Positions 26,110 through 35,045 of a stretch of DNA of 64,000 bases are shown piece by piece. Location: positions 1 through 64,000 of the forward strand of contig NZ_CAMHSK010000010.1 in NCBI RefSeq assembly GCF_946187725.1. The letters are read 5' to 3'. A program made the translations under genes and the position numbers. The notes below the pieces were generated by a model. It did not search any database, had not been told where the DNA came from, and was given only the letters and a program-made list of their open reading frames with translations. Each line of letters opens with the position of its first letter. Within the stretch, counting starts at the first letter, position 1. This DNA is from an uncultured Treponema sp. GTDB lineage: Bacteria; Spirochaetota; Spirochaetia; Treponematales; Treponemataceae.

Positions 26110-27186
26110 TTATCGAACTTTGAAGATAATTCCCAAAACGCCGACTGTAATCAAAATCTGAAGAATCAGGAATTTAATTAAAACCTGTGTCGCGCTCCAG
26201 CCGTGATTTTTTCGCATGTGATCGTGAAGCGGGAAACGAATCGTCGTGAAGATTGAAATGTGCAGGAAGCGTTTCAAGAAAACCTTAACCAGTCCAAGAC
26301 CGCCGTTCAAGAAAATCAATGAAGAAGTCGCGAGGATTATGAACGGATTTCGGGTAACCATTACGCATACACCAATGTAGAATCCAAGTGCACGGCTTCC
26401 AGCATCGCCCATGAGAACCTGGCTCGGAAATGCGTTGTGCCACAGATAGCCCATAAGAACGCCGGCAAGAGCAAATGTCATTACAGCCCATCCTGCACCG
26501 TCAGAAATATGGGGAACAAGAAGATATTCTGCAATGTCCTTATGACCGAGGATGAAATAGAAGACCGCACCAAGCGTAATCAAAGCAACAAGTACAAGCG
26601 TTGAACTCAGACCGTCAACTCCGTCCGTGCAGTTTGTTGTATTGATTGAGGCCCAAATCATGATTGTAGAGATTATTACAAAAAGCCACGGCACGACAGA
26701 AATTTCATGCGTAAATAAAGGAATCCAGAAATAAATCTTTCGGTCAGGTGAAGAATAAATCAAATAAAAACAAAGAATTACTGAAGCAAGAATCGCAATG
26801 AACAAATCAAGAAGAGCCTTGCGGTATTCCCCCCAGCTATTGATACTGTGGTCATCAAGATAACCGGTAAGCATCATAAGCCATGTCAAAATCAGTATGC
26901 TTGATTTTACCCAGTCAAGAGGAACAAAAATCATGCTCAAAATGACAAATGCCGAAATCCATACAACTCCGGCTCCAGTCGGTTTGCCCTTTGCTGCTTC
27001 GGCATTGACAGTGAATTCACGACCACGATCATGTGGAAGCACATCGTAAAATGCCGGCAAAAAATAGCGCACAATCAGAAAGCCTGAATAAAGCGCGAGA
27101 GCAATCAAAATCGTGTAAGACTGCAAAAGTCGAGCAGGACCAAAATACTTAGTTAAAATTCCGCCAAGATAATACAACATATTCAT
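26110..27186 (-). CDS. mraY: MraY-family phospho-MurNAc-pentapeptide transferase
   Basis: An integral membrane enzyme that forms lipid I from UDP-MurNAc-pentapeptide and undecaprenyl phosphate. The 358-residue product has about ten membrane segments and the family motifs KGKPTGAG, LDDHS, NTTNCTDGVDGLS (usual NxTDGLDGLA) and LMGDAGSRALG. The last motif, normally HHHxE, reads PLHDHMRKNHGWS, so the middle His is Asp. It stands alone, away from mur or fts genes. WecA-like activity is less likely given the GRxF and KGKPTGAG block. An in-frame ATG six bases downstream (27180) is an alternative start. Confidence 0.87.
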   Translation of the reverse strand: MNMLYYLGGILTKYFGPARLLQSYTILIALALYSGFLIVRYFLPAFYDVLPHDRGREFTVNAEAAKGKPTGAGVVWISAFVILSMIFVPLDWVKSSILILTWLMMLTGYLDDHSINSWGEYRKALLDLFIAILASVILCFYLIYSSPDRKIYFWIPLFTHEISVVPWLFVIISTIMIWASINTTNCTDGVDGLSSTLVLVALITLGAVFYFILGHKDIAEYLLVPHISDGAGWAVMTFALAGVLMGYLWHNAFPSQVLMGDAGSRALGFYIGVCVMVTRNPFIILATSSLIFLNGGLGLVKVFLKRFLHISIFTTIRFPLHDHMRKNHGWSATQVLIKFLILQILITVGVLGIIFKVR

Positions 27187-27223
27187 ATTATCGGAAAAAT
27201 TTATTTGCAGATTACAAAGATTA

Positions 27224-27718
27224 TTAAATGCTTAAATCAGCATTTTGCGCTGCCTGCCGCAGGGCTTTATCCCAGGTTTTAAGAGCAACATCTTTACGCA
27301 AGGCAAGCTCCAGATATGTGGCATCGTAGTAAGAAAGCCCTTCATCAAGTGCAATTGAAAGAATCCGGGAACGCGTTTCTGAATCAGGCTGAAAATCCGT
27401 GTAAATTGGAAGTGCGGCTATGTCCATAAGAATTTCATTCAACTGGGCTTTTGTGATTCGACCTGCACTCCCGTCCTTTTTGGGCTTTGCGGCATTCAAA
27501 AGTACATTTCCGATTTCAAACCAAAACAGCTGAGGCACGATAATCTGACCGTTCTTTTCGATAAGATTCTGCAAAAAAGCCTGCGCCTCTGAATTTTCAT
27601 CGCTAGTATAAGCTACCAGAATAGTACTCATAAAATACGATGTGTCAATTACCGCAACCGGAAGAGAATCTTCGATGTTTCCGTCTGAATCGATTACTAT
27701 ATGCTCTTTTTTTGCCAT
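27224..27718 (-). CDS. PIN-domain toxin, VapC-like
   Basis: PIN-domain proteins are Mg-dependent RNases. The 164-residue product has a 20-residue N-terminal extension, then the PIN core: Asp in VAVIDTSYF, Glu in FWFEIGNVL, Asp in LSYYDATYLELAL, and a final acidic/Trp segment LKTWDKAL. These match the four acidic positions of VapC. It lies 29 bases after a Phd-like antitoxin gene. A GGAGAG ribosome site is present. It is most likely the toxin of a type II module. Confidence 0.87.
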   Translation of the reverse strand: MAKKEHIVIDSDGNIEDSLPVAVIDTSYFMSTILVAYTSDENSEAQAFLQNLIEKNGQIIVPQLFWFEIGNVLLNAAKPKKDGSAGRITKAQLNEILMDIAALPIYTDFQPDSETRSRILSIALDEGLSYYDATYLELALRKDVALKTWDKALRQAAQNADLSI

Positions 27719-27747
27719 TTTCTCTCCGTTTTAGGCAGCCTTAACAA

Positions 27748-28035
27748 CTACCTCAAACCATCATTGCGCCAGGTTTGAATCTGCTCAACAGAAATGGGAT
27801 TGCTGCTATTTTTGCTGGAAATTGTTTTTGAAACCTTAATGAGACGCTGCCATGCTTTTTGTGCCTCTGTTGATTCCTTCTTTTTTGGGCTTTGCATTAC
27901 GGCGACATCATGACCATTGCGGGTAATCGTAACAATAAAACCTTCTTCTACTTTGCGTAAAAGCTCTGCAAAATATGTTTTTGCCTGAAAAGAACCGATT
28001 GAAAGCCCTTGATTAACTCCAGCCGTTGCAACCAT
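27748..28035 (-). CDS. Phd/YefM-like antitoxin
   Basis: From ATG 28035 the product has 95 residues. The N-terminal part GLSIGSFQAKTYFAELLRKVEEG followed by FIVTITRNGHDVAVM is the Phd/YefM DNA-binding fold (normally about 50 residues). The C-terminal half, with charged residues and TWRNDGLR, would bind the toxin. A GGGGGTG ribosome site precedes this ATG; the frame extends 16 codons upstream. The palindromic promoter region at 28052-28063 suggests autorepression. Confidence 0.85.
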   Translation of the reverse strand: MVATAGVNQGLSIGSFQAKTYFAELLRKVEEGFIVTITRNGHDVAVMQSPKKKESTEAQKAWQRLIKVSKTISSKNSSNPISVEQIQTWRNDGLR

Positions 28036-28051
28036 ACGCACCCCCTTCTTC

Positions 28052-28090
28052 TTATAGATATAAAATAACACATGATTTTTCAAAAGTCAA
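28052..28090 (-). promoter_or_regulatory. Promoter and candidate operator of the toxin-antitoxin pair
   Basis: Minus strand TTGACT (28085-28090) with a 17-base spacer to TATTTT (28062-28067), or TTGAAA (28078-28083) with 17 to TATCTA (28055-28060). The inverted repeat TTATAGATATAA (28052-28063) overlaps both -10 options and could bind the antitoxin. Confidence 0.4.
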
Positions 28091-28163
28091 CCAGTTTTCC
28101 AACCAGTTTTATTTAATAAAAATCCCCCAAATGATTTTCGTTTCAAATTTTCAATTAGTCGAT

Positions 28164-28169
28164 TATAAT
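28164..28169 (+). promoter_or_regulatory. TATAAT six bases before the AMP-ligase start
   Basis: A consensus -10 hexamer ends six bases before ATG 28176, which would place transcription start at or next to the ATG. TTTCAA lies 17 bases upstream as a weak -35. See the short-leader finding. Confidence 0.4.
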
Positions 28170-28175
28170 AGAGAA

Positions 28176-29831
28176 ATGCGCACTTATGACGACACGATGT
28201 TCATCGACACTTTTGAGCACGAATACACCTGGCTCAACGGATTCATGCGGAATGTCGCCCGTTTTTCAAACAGAAATGCTCTTATAGATCCCGAAACATC
28301 ACGCGTCTGGACTTACAAAACACTCAACGAAGAATCCAACCGTCTTGCAAATGCACTCCAAAGCATCGGTGTCCAAAAAAATGATGTCGTAATGGCCGCA
28401 ATCAGAAACTGTCCGGAATTCGCCTTTTCTTACATTGGGCCACGAAAAATCGGTGCAATTTTACTTGCGGCGAATTTCAATCTTGCTGCAGGCGAATTTG
28501 CGCTTTTAATAAATCACAATAAACCGCGTGTCGTTCTGTATTCAGCAAATATTGCTAAAATCATCGATGAAGCCTCTAAAATCTGCCAGTGGAAGCCCGA
28601 AAAATTCATTCTTGTAGACAATATCGAAAAAGTCTGCATACCTGAGAATCATGTTTCTTACGAGGATTTCACAAAAAATGCTTCCTCAGAGAATCCAAAA
28701 ATCAACTTCAGACCGCATATTTACGATGAAGTTTTACGGCTTTGGACCAGAGAAACAACGGCACTTCCAAAATCAGTCCCAATCAACGACATAAATGAAG
28801 TGCTTTCCGCTCACGATGTAATCATGCACTATCCGATGAATCAGAATGATATAACACTTAACATGACTCCTTGGTTCCATCGCGGAGGCTGCCATTCTGG
28901 AGGCTTGTGCCCGACTTTTTATGCAGGAGCAAGTGCCGTAATCATGCGGAAATTCCAGCCGACAGTTTCGCTTGAATGGGTCGAAAAATATCAAATCACC
29001 TTCCTGATGGGAAGTCCGCCGAACCTTGCCTTGCTCGCCCGCTCACAAGAAAAATCACCCAAAAATCTTTCTACTTTGCGGGGATTAGTCACAATGGGCG
29101 CACCCCTTTCAAAATCAGACTGTATACGATATATGCAAGTTCTCACTCCAAACATTTTCAACGGCTACGGCACAACCGAAAGCTTCTGGAATTCATTTCT
29201 CCGCCCTTACAATCTCCCTGACAGCGCAGGTTCCGTTGGTTTAAGTTGTACCGATGATGAAGTGCGTGTCGTCAAAATCTATAGTGACAGAAAAGCCGAG
29301 CCAGAAGATTGCGTTCCATGTGACAATAAAACCGAAGGAGAAATCATAATCCGTGCGCCCGGAAAAACGACTTACTCATATTTCAATAACGATGAAGCAT
29401 GTCGTGATAAATTTTACAAGGGCTGGATGTACACAGGCGACAGCGGAATCTGGAACGAGGATTTATGCGTCACAGTCCGCGGCCGCAAAGACGATATGAT
29501 TGTTGTCAGCGGAGAAAATATCTATCCAAATCAAATCGAAGAAGCAATTAACCGGCATCCAAAAGTCAAAGACTCAATCGCGACAGGAATTCCTGATAAA
29601 ATTCGCGGTCAGGCAGTCGTGGCATACATTGTTCCAAAAGACAAAAGCCTCACCATACAGGAACTGTTTGAATTCTGCACAAAGAGCAAAATTCTTTCTA
29701 TATATAAGCGTCCAAGATATTTCGCTCTTGTTGAGCAAATTCCGATGACGGCCACAGGAAAGAAAAAACGCTCCGAAATGAAAAGCCGTACGCTTGAAGA
29801 CTTGGCAAAGGGCATTCTGCGAAAAGATTAA
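28176..29831 (+). CDS. AMP-dependent acyl-CoA synthetase/ligase with altered P-loop
   Basis: ANL-superfamily enzymes adenylate a carboxylate and usually transfer it to CoA. From ATG 28176 the product has 551 residues with the A5 motif FNGYGTTES, the A7 segment GWMYTGDSG, the A8 hinge GRKDDMIVVSGENIYP and the A10 lysine region PMTATGKKKR. The A3 phosphate-binding loop, usually YTSGTTGxPKG, reads WTRETTALPKSV (190-201), so the SG pair and both flanking Gly are changed. A reduced or altered adenylation step is possible. The upstream 50 in-frame codons overlap the divergent antitoxin gene and are rejected. The substrate is unknown. Confidence 0.85.
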   Translation: MRTYDDTMFIDTFEHEYTWLNGFMRNVARFSNRNALIDPETSRVWTYKTLNEESNRLANALQSIGVQKNDVVMAAIRNCPEFAFSYIGPRKIGAILLAANFNLAAGEFALLINHNKPRVVLYSANIAKIIDEASKICQWKPEKFILVDNIEKVCIPENHVSYEDFTKNASSENPKINFRPHIYDEVLRLWTRETTALPKSVPINDINEVLSAHDVIMHYPMNQNDITLNMTPWFHRGGCHSGGLCPTFYAGASAVIMRKFQPTVSLEWVEKYQITFLMGSPPNLALLARSQEKSPKNLSTLRGLVTMGAPLSKSDCIRYMQVLTPNIFNGYGTTESFWNSFLRPYNLPDSAGSVGLSCTDDEVRVVKIYSDRKAEPEDCVPCDNKTEGEIIIRAPGKTTYSYFNNDEACRDKFYKGWMYTGDSGIWNEDLCVTVRGRKDDMIVVSGENIYPNQIEEAINRHPKVKDSIATGIPDKIRGQAVVAYIVPKDKSLTIQELFEFCTKSKILSIYKRPRYFALVEQIPMTATGKKKRSEMKSRTLEDLAKGILRKD

Positions 29832-29870
29832 AGGGAGAGCGAGGAAGAGCTGATTACCGCTCGTCTCGCT

Positions 29871-31496
29871 TTAGATGACATTCGGGGCAGATTCAACCTT
29901 TACTTCTTTGAAATACAGGTATTTGTAAGGATGAATATCGAGAGCATTCACATACCAGCCGCCAATCTGCTGCAAATTTACCGCATGAAGGCTGATTGAG
30001 TGAGTAATTGGAAGCACTTCCCCTGAATCAAGCAAAAGCTGTTCCGCCTGAGCCAAAAGCTTATAATGCTCGCCATTATCGCTCGTTTCATTAGCCATTT
30101 TAATCAGCTCATCAAATTTCTCGCTATGCCATTTTGACGGATTGAGGGTCGAATTTGAGCGGAAAAGCTCCAGAAAGGCAATCGGATCCGCAAAATCTCC
30201 AATCCATGAATAAGAGAACAAATCTGCGTTCCAGCCGGGAATTGAATCGATGTAACGGTCATCGGGCGTAGTCTGGACTTTAAGTTCAACACCAAGTGGT
30301 TCCCAGGCGTTTTTGAGGATTTCAGCCTGTGATTTCTGTCTCTCCGAAATCGCAGAAATTCCAAATGTAAGCGAAAGTTTTTCATTCTCAGGAATTCCAA
30401 GCTTTTTCCGTGCCTCAATCATCATTTCCTGAGCATCCTCGATTGAAGTGTCAGTGATTCCTGTAACGCCATGATAACCCGCAAGCGGATAAATCAGCGT
30501 ATTTGCCGCAACGAGACCGCTTTTTCTCAACAAATCCCACGGAACCGCTGAAAGAAGGGCATTCCTGAAATCAGCATCGTTCCAGGGCTTGTTTTTGCAT
30601 GAAAAGAAAATGAATTCCGTGCCGAAAATCGCAGAGATTCGGATTGAGCTTTTGTTCAGAAGGGCATTCGTATCCATCATGCCGGAAAGCCAGTCAGCAG
30701 TACCGTCATTGTAAGCCCATGAATTATCTTTGATTTCATTTGACTGTAAAATTGTTATCTGAGGAATGTGAACATTTTTTGCATCCCAATAGCGTGGATT
30801 CTTCGCGAGAATCAGGGATTTTTCTGAATTCTCCTTGATAATAAAAGCACCGCTAAAAACAGAAGTGTCCGTACCGCCATTTTGATTTAACTTACATACG
30901 GCAAAGGCATGGTGACACAAAAGTTTTGCAAAATGAGCAACAGGAGAATTAAGCGTTACGACAAGAGTTTTGTCATTGCGTGCTCTGATTGCGACCTCGC
31001 TTTCCTGTACGGTGCCCTTTCTGAATTCGGCGGCACCCTTGATGCAGTCCAGAAGTGAAGCATAAGGAGCATTCGGTGTTCTCAAAAGTGAAATCCAGGC
31101 ATTTTTTACGCTGTAAGCAGTAATTTTTTCACCGTCAGAAAAGGTCAGGTTGTCGCGCAGGGTAAAAGTCCAGCGCTTTTTATCGCGTGAAATCTTATAG
31201 CTTTCGGCAATTGCCGGCATCGGATCAAGATTTTTTGGATTATATGAAAAAAGCCCTTCGTAAAGGGAATCAAGGATTTGAGCTTCGCTTGAATAAGTGG
31301 CAGTGTGAATGTCGAGATTCCAGGGCTGAACGGCCATAAGAATCGTGAAATTCCTCTGCAACGAATCAATCACTGTTTTGTCTTCAGAAGAATCTTCCGT
31401 TTCTAGCTCATCAATCTGTGCTTCGTCAGAGAATTCCTGAGCATGAAGATGAAAGATAAAAAAAACTGCAAAAAACGCAAAAATAATTCTTTTCAT
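29871..31496 (-). CDS. Peptide/oligopeptide ABC transporter substrate-binding protein
   Basis: An OppA/DppA-type (SBP family 5) periplasmic binding protein. From ATG 31496 the product has 541 residues with a signal peptide (1-20, ending HLHAQ) and no lipobox Cys, then family blocks NFTILMAVQPWNLD, YEGLFSYNP, RDNLTFSDGEKITAYSVKNAW and the C-terminal YSWIGDFADPIAFLELF. A second ATG four codons upstream (31508) is possible. No permease or ATPase genes are adjacent, so the transporter partner is elsewhere. It is convergent with the AMP-ligase gene. Confidence 0.9.
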   Translation of the reverse strand: MKRIIFAFFAVFFIFHLHAQEFSDEAQIDELETEDSSEDKTVIDSLQRNFTILMAVQPWNLDIHTATYSSEAQILDSLYEGLFSYNPKNLDPMPAIAESYKISRDKKRWTFTLRDNLTFSDGEKITAYSVKNAWISLLRTPNAPYASLLDCIKGAAEFRKGTVQESEVAIRARNDKTLVVTLNSPVAHFAKLLCHHAFAVCKLNQNGGTDTSVFSGAFIIKENSEKSLILAKNPRYWDAKNVHIPQITILQSNEIKDNSWAYNDGTADWLSGMMDTNALLNKSSIRISAIFGTEFIFFSCKNKPWNDADFRNALLSAVPWDLLRKSGLVAANTLIYPLAGYHGVTGITDTSIEDAQEMMIEARKKLGIPENEKLSLTFGISAISERQKSQAEILKNAWEPLGVELKVQTTPDDRYIDSIPGWNADLFSYSWIGDFADPIAFLELFRSNSTLNPSKWHSEKFDELIKMANETSDNGEHYKLLAQAEQLLLDSGEVLPITHSISLHAVNLQQIGGWYVNALDIHPYKYLYFKEVKVESAPNVI

Positions 31497-31514
31497 AAAC
31501 TTTATCATATTAGA

Positions 31515-31546
31515 GGTGTCGGAAACTGTGGCCGCCTTGCGACTAA
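31515..31546. repeat. GGCCGCC/TGCGACT dispersed repeat, copy 2
   Basis: GGAAACTGTGGCCGCC followed by TTGCGACTAAC matches 14249-14280. The TAG stop of the next gene (31543-31545) is read from the repeat, so the last residues of that protein may have been reset by the insertion. Confidence 0.6.
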
Positions 31547-32955
31547 CCCTTAATTCCCAGTCGTCTCATCTGAGCTTCTTCTTCAATATATGAAGTGTAC
31601 TCTACTCTCAGCTGATTTGCCTTGACGATTGAGTTTTTGAGGGTCGCAATGTCAATTTTGAGTCCTTTTACTTTTGATTTGTTTGTCGGACTTGCCGCAG
31701 CCTTAAAGAAATCATCAAGAGCATTCAGAAGTACCAGAAGATGATTACATTCAGAAATCTGGTTAGAGACAAATTCTGCGATTTTTTCTTCCGGCATTGC
31801 ACTTATCTTCTTATAGCCCGGTGAATTTGTCTGTGCCACAGAAGCATAACGGCGAGTTTTTGTAGCCAAATCCGTCATGAAAGTCTGATAGTTGATTCGC
31901 TCGCTACGCTTGGTGTCGGTCGTCTGTTCAACAATCGTGACCGTATAAAAGAGAGGTTTTTCCGCGATTCCGAAAGCCTTTCTCAAGGCACGCTTCAATT
32001 TATCGAAGAAAGAATTATGCTCACTCTGAAGCAAATCATGGTTATCCTGAATTTTCTGGGCGATTACGGCAATCTGCTGAGGCATTGCTCCAAGAACCTG
32101 AAGAGCGCCCATAATCAGAGCCTTTGTATCAATTCTCTTTTCTGTCTTTTTGTCACTGTCTTTAGCAACATTCAGCTTATCGAGAAGGCGTTTCTGAAGT
32201 TCTTCCTTTTTTTCGCTCAAATCTTCCTGAACGATTTCTTCAATCAATTCATTATAGAAAGGAACTTTTCCCATTCCAGAAGAAAAATGCTTTTTAATCT
32301 GCTGGACTTCAGCCGCAGGGTCTCCGCCGATTTTGCCAGCCTCAAAAGCCGGACTCAGAAGAACATTGCGTCGAACCTGTCCTTTGTACCATTCTTTCTG
32401 GAAATCACTGTAATCTTTCAAAGCCGAATTTATATCAGAAAGTGCATGAGATGCCTTTGAAAGATTATCGTTTATCATGCTTGCTGTAAGCGGATCGCTG
32501 TTCTGTCTGGCCGAAAAAACCATGGTCGCAAGCACGCGGGTATTTATTTTGTTCGCGTTTGCAGAAAATGCGTTCCATGAAATTGAGTTGTTTACATCCA
32601 TGAGTTTTTTAATATTCACGAGTGTAAGCTGGGAAACAGAAAATTTATAATAATTACAGAGGAAATCGAGAGTACTTTCATAATCAGAAAAACGCTGCCC
32701 CATAATGACGGAACGCTCATTTTCCACAAACTGTTCGCCGTCCGGTGCTTTGATGTCTGAAATCTTCTTGTCGAGTTTGTAAGGGTCCGGGGTAATCATC
32801 GCCTTTTTGACAAGGAATTCAAAGACAACTTTTACGCAAGTGTGCAAAAGTCTGTAATTTTCGAGAACGCGTGGAAGTTCCTCTGTGTCATACCACTGAG
32901 CCTTCGTGTCTAAAGCCTGAAGCAAAGTCTCTGTAAAATTATTTCCATTTTCCAT
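31543..32955 (-). CDS. Hypothetical protein, helical
   Basis: Not recognised. From ATG 32955 the product has 470 residues, is soluble and almost entirely helical, and has no signal peptide. It has a weakly hydrophobic middle (ALIMGALQVLGAMPQQIAVIAQKI) that may amphipathically contact membrane, followed by a basic patch KLKRALRKAFG. The frame continues eight codons to a TTG within a heptamer-repeat region, which I do not accept as the start. It precedes the oppA-like gene by about 45 bases. Confidence 0.75.
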   Translation of the reverse strand: MENGNNFTETLLQALDTKAQWYDTEELPRVLENYRLLHTCVKVVFEFLVKKAMITPDPYKLDKKISDIKAPDGEQFVENERSVIMGQRFSDYESTLDFLCNYYKFSVSQLTLVNIKKLMDVNNSISWNAFSANANKINTRVLATMVFSARQNSDPLTASMINDNLSKASHALSDINSALKDYSDFQKEWYKGQVRRNVLLSPAFEAGKIGGDPAAEVQQIKKHFSSGMGKVPFYNELIEEIVQEDLSEKKEELQKRLLDKLNVAKDSDKKTEKRIDTKALIMGALQVLGAMPQQIAVIAQKIQDNHDLLQSEHNSFFDKLKRALRKAFGIAEKPLFYTVTIVEQTTDTKRSERINYQTFMTDLATKTRRYASVAQTNSPGYKKISAMPEEKIAEFVSNQISECNHLLVLLNALDDFFKAAASPTNKSKVKGLKIDIATLKNSIVKANQLRVEYTSYIEEEAQMRRLGIKG

Positions 32956-32981
32956 ATTATGAGTATCGGCATTTCTCAATT

Positions 32982-33125
32982 AGAAATTAGCAATTAGTAA
33001 TGAGCAGTGAGCAATTTTTTATGGCGCGAATTTTTTCGTCGGACGCTGTTCCGCAGTTCGGTAGCCCTCATTCTTCCGCTGCGCTCCAGAACGCCTTCGG
33101 CGCTGCTCCATAGCTGGGCGGCATT
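32982..33125. repeat. Heptamer repeats plus GC-rich element, copy 2
   Basis: AATTAGAAATTAGCAATTAG with AATGAGCAGTGAGCAA (32982-33014) is the AGCAATT-type heptamer array. It is followed directly by the GC-rich element (33021-33125), whose reverse complement matches 98-203. The pair therefore looks like one composite insertion between two divergent genes. Confidence 0.6.
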
Positions 33126-33136
33126 TATTTTGATTA

Positions 33137-33165
33137 TTGAAACTTATTGCTGAAAACACTATTCT
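33137..33165 (+). promoter_or_regulatory. Candidate thrS promoter
   Basis: TTGAAA (33137-33142), 17-base spacer, TATTCT (33160-33165), about 33 bases before the thrS ATG. A TATATA at 33165-33170 is a second possible -10. No T-box-like leader fits in the short gap. Confidence 0.5.
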
Positions 33166-33197
33166 ATATAAACATTTTAAAAACAGAAGGTACAATT

Positions 33198-34955
33198 ATG
33201 GCAGTTGATGAAAAACTTCAGATTGTGCGTCACTCTTGCGCACATGTTATGGCGGAAGCCGTCAAGCATTTGTTTCCGGGAACCAAAATTGCAATCGGCC
33301 CGGCTATCGAAAACGGATTTTATTACGATTTTGACTTTTCCACCGCCACTACCAAATTGACCGAAGATGATTTTGCTGCAGTTGAAAAAGAAATGCGAAA
33401 AATTCTTGCAAGCGGTGCAGAATTCGTACGCAAAGAAGTTTCAAAAGAAGAAGCTGTCAAGCTTTTCGCAGACGAGCCTTACAAACTTGAGCTGATTAAC
33501 GATTTGCCGGAAGGCGAAACAATCTCAACTTACGAGCAGGACGGCTATCTCGACCTTTGCCGTGGCCCGCATGTTGCAACAACAAAAGAAATCAACGGTC
33601 AGGCTTTCAAGCTCGACAAAATTGCAGGTGCTTACTGGCGCGGTGACTCAAACCGCCCGATGCTCACACGAGTATACGCTCTCTGCTTTGAAAAACCGAA
33701 CGACCTCAAAGAATATCTCGCTATGCTCGCAGAAGCCGAAAAACGCGACCACCGAAAGCTCGGTACCGAAATGGACTTGTTCCATGTTGACCCGGAAAAT
33801 CCAGGTCAGGTTTACTGGCACCCGAACGGATGGACAATCTACACCACAATGCAGGATTACATGCGCAAAATGGTTCGCCGCGACGGCTATCAGGAAGTAA
33901 ACACTCCTGCAATCATGCCACGCACTCTCTGGGAGCGAAGCGGTCACTGGGATCACTACCAGCGCAACATGTTCATCACCGAGTCAGAAAAGCGTTTGTT
34001 CGCAATCAAACCGATGAACTGCCCTGGTGCACTTGAAATCTTCAAGAGCCGACAGCGTTCATACAAAGACCTGCCTTTGCGTTTGGCAGAATTCGGTCAT
34101 GATGTTCGAAACGAAGCAAGCGGCACTTTGCACGGGGTAATGCGCGTTCGAGGATTCGTTCAGGACGACGCTCACATCCTTTGTACAGAAGACCAGGTTG
34201 CATCAGAAGTTGCTAAATTCTGTAAGCTCCTCAAAAATGTTTACCATGACTTCGGTTTCGATGATTTGGTCGTAAAATTCTCAACAATGCCAGAAGACCA
34301 TGTAGGCGATTTGGCAACATGGGAGCGTGCCGAAAAGGCTTTGGCAGACGCTTGTCATGAAGCAGGATTGAATTATGAAATCCAGCCGGGCGAAGGTGCA
34401 TTCTACGGTCCAAAACTGGAATTCAAGCTTTACGACTGTATCGGTCGCGAATGGCAGTGCGGCACAATTCAGGCTGACTTCCAGCTTCCGTCTGCAGAGC
34501 GCCTTGACGCAACATACATCGGTGCCGACAACCAGAAGCATCACCCGGTAATGCTCCACCGTGCAATTTTGGGTTCTTTTGAGCGATTCCTTGGTATCCT
34601 CATTGAGAACTTTGCTGGTGCATTCCCGACATGGCTTGCATTCGAGCAGGCAGCAATCGTTCCAGTCACAAATGATTTCGATGACTACGCAAAAGAAGTC
34701 AACGATATTCTTGTGGCCAACGACATCCGCTCGAACGCATATCTTTCAACAGACAATATGCGCTCAAAAATCAAGACAATCACAAAGGAGCACAAGACTC
34801 CTTACATCTTGATTCTTGGCGAAAACGAAAAGAAAGAGCGAACAGTTACAGTCCGATTCCGCCAGTCAAGCGGCCTCGAGCAGAAAACAATGAAGATTGA
34901 AGAGTTCGTGGGCTATGTACAAGAGAAAGTAAATACACATTTCGTGGGTATCTAA
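33198..34955 (+). CDS. thrS: Threonyl-tRNA synthetase without TGS domain
   Basis: Charges tRNA-Thr. From ATG 33198, with an AGAAGG ribosome site, the product has 585 residues against about 640 for the usual enzyme. The N-terminal TGS domain is absent and the protein starts in the editing domain ([11 protein letters not shown]; later DLCRGPHV). The class II catalytic core is intact: motif 2 [22 protein letters not shown], the zinc Cys in KPMNCPG, and motif 3 [11 protein letters not shown], followed by the anticodon-binding domain. The upstream 17 in-frame codons do not encode a TGS domain. Confidence 0.96.
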   Translation: MAVDEKLQIVRHSCAHVMAEAVKHLFPGTKIAIGPAIENGFYYDFDFSTATTKLTEDDFAAVEKEMRKILASGAEFVRKEVSKEEAVKLFADEPYKLELINDLPEGETISTYEQDGYLDLCRGPHVATTKEINGQAFKLDKIAGAYWRGDSNRPMLTRVYALCFEKPNDLKEYLAMLAEAEKRDHRKLGTEMDLFHVDPENPGQVYWHPNGWTIYTTMQDYMRKMVRRDGYQEVNTPAIMPRTLWERSGHWDHYQRNMFITESEKRLFAIKPMNCPGALEIFKSRQRSYKDLPLRLAEFGHDVRNEASGTLHGVMRVRGFVQDDAHILCTEDQVASEVAKFCKLLKNVYHDFGFDDLVVKFSTMPEDHVGDLATWERAEKALADACHEAGLNYEIQPGEGAFYGPKLEFKLYDCIGREWQCGTIQADFQLPSAERLDATYIGADNQKHHPVMLHRAILGSFERFLGILIENFAGAFPTWLAFEQAAIVPVTNDFDDYAKEVNDILVANDIRSNAYLSTDNMRSKIKTITKEHKTPYILILGENEKKERTVTVRFRQSSGLEQKTMKIEEFVGYVQEKVNTHFVGI

Positions 34956-34992
34956 AGCAGCCCTACGGGCACAGCTCTTCGGGAGACTCGCT

Positions 34993-35041
34993 AAACGCTT
35001 CTCAAGCGTTTTTGCCCCGCATCCGTGCGGGGCTTTTTTTT
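34993..35041 (+). terminator. Double hairpin terminator after thrS
   Basis: AACGCTT/AAGCGTT followed by TTTTT (34994-35013), then GCCCCGCA/TGCGGGGC (35014-35021 with 35026-35033) followed by eight T bases (35034-35041). Two intrinsic terminators lie in tandem. Confidence 0.85.
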
Positions 35042-35045
35042 GCTT

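Noticed and set aside
29832-29870. Terminator between the AMP-ligase and oppA-like genes
   Set aside because: AGCGAG/CTCGCT arms are present but the stem is interrupted and no T run follows.
32956-32979. TTG start of the unknown helical gene
   Set aside because: It lies in a heptamer-repeat region with no ribosome site; ATG 32955 is simpler.
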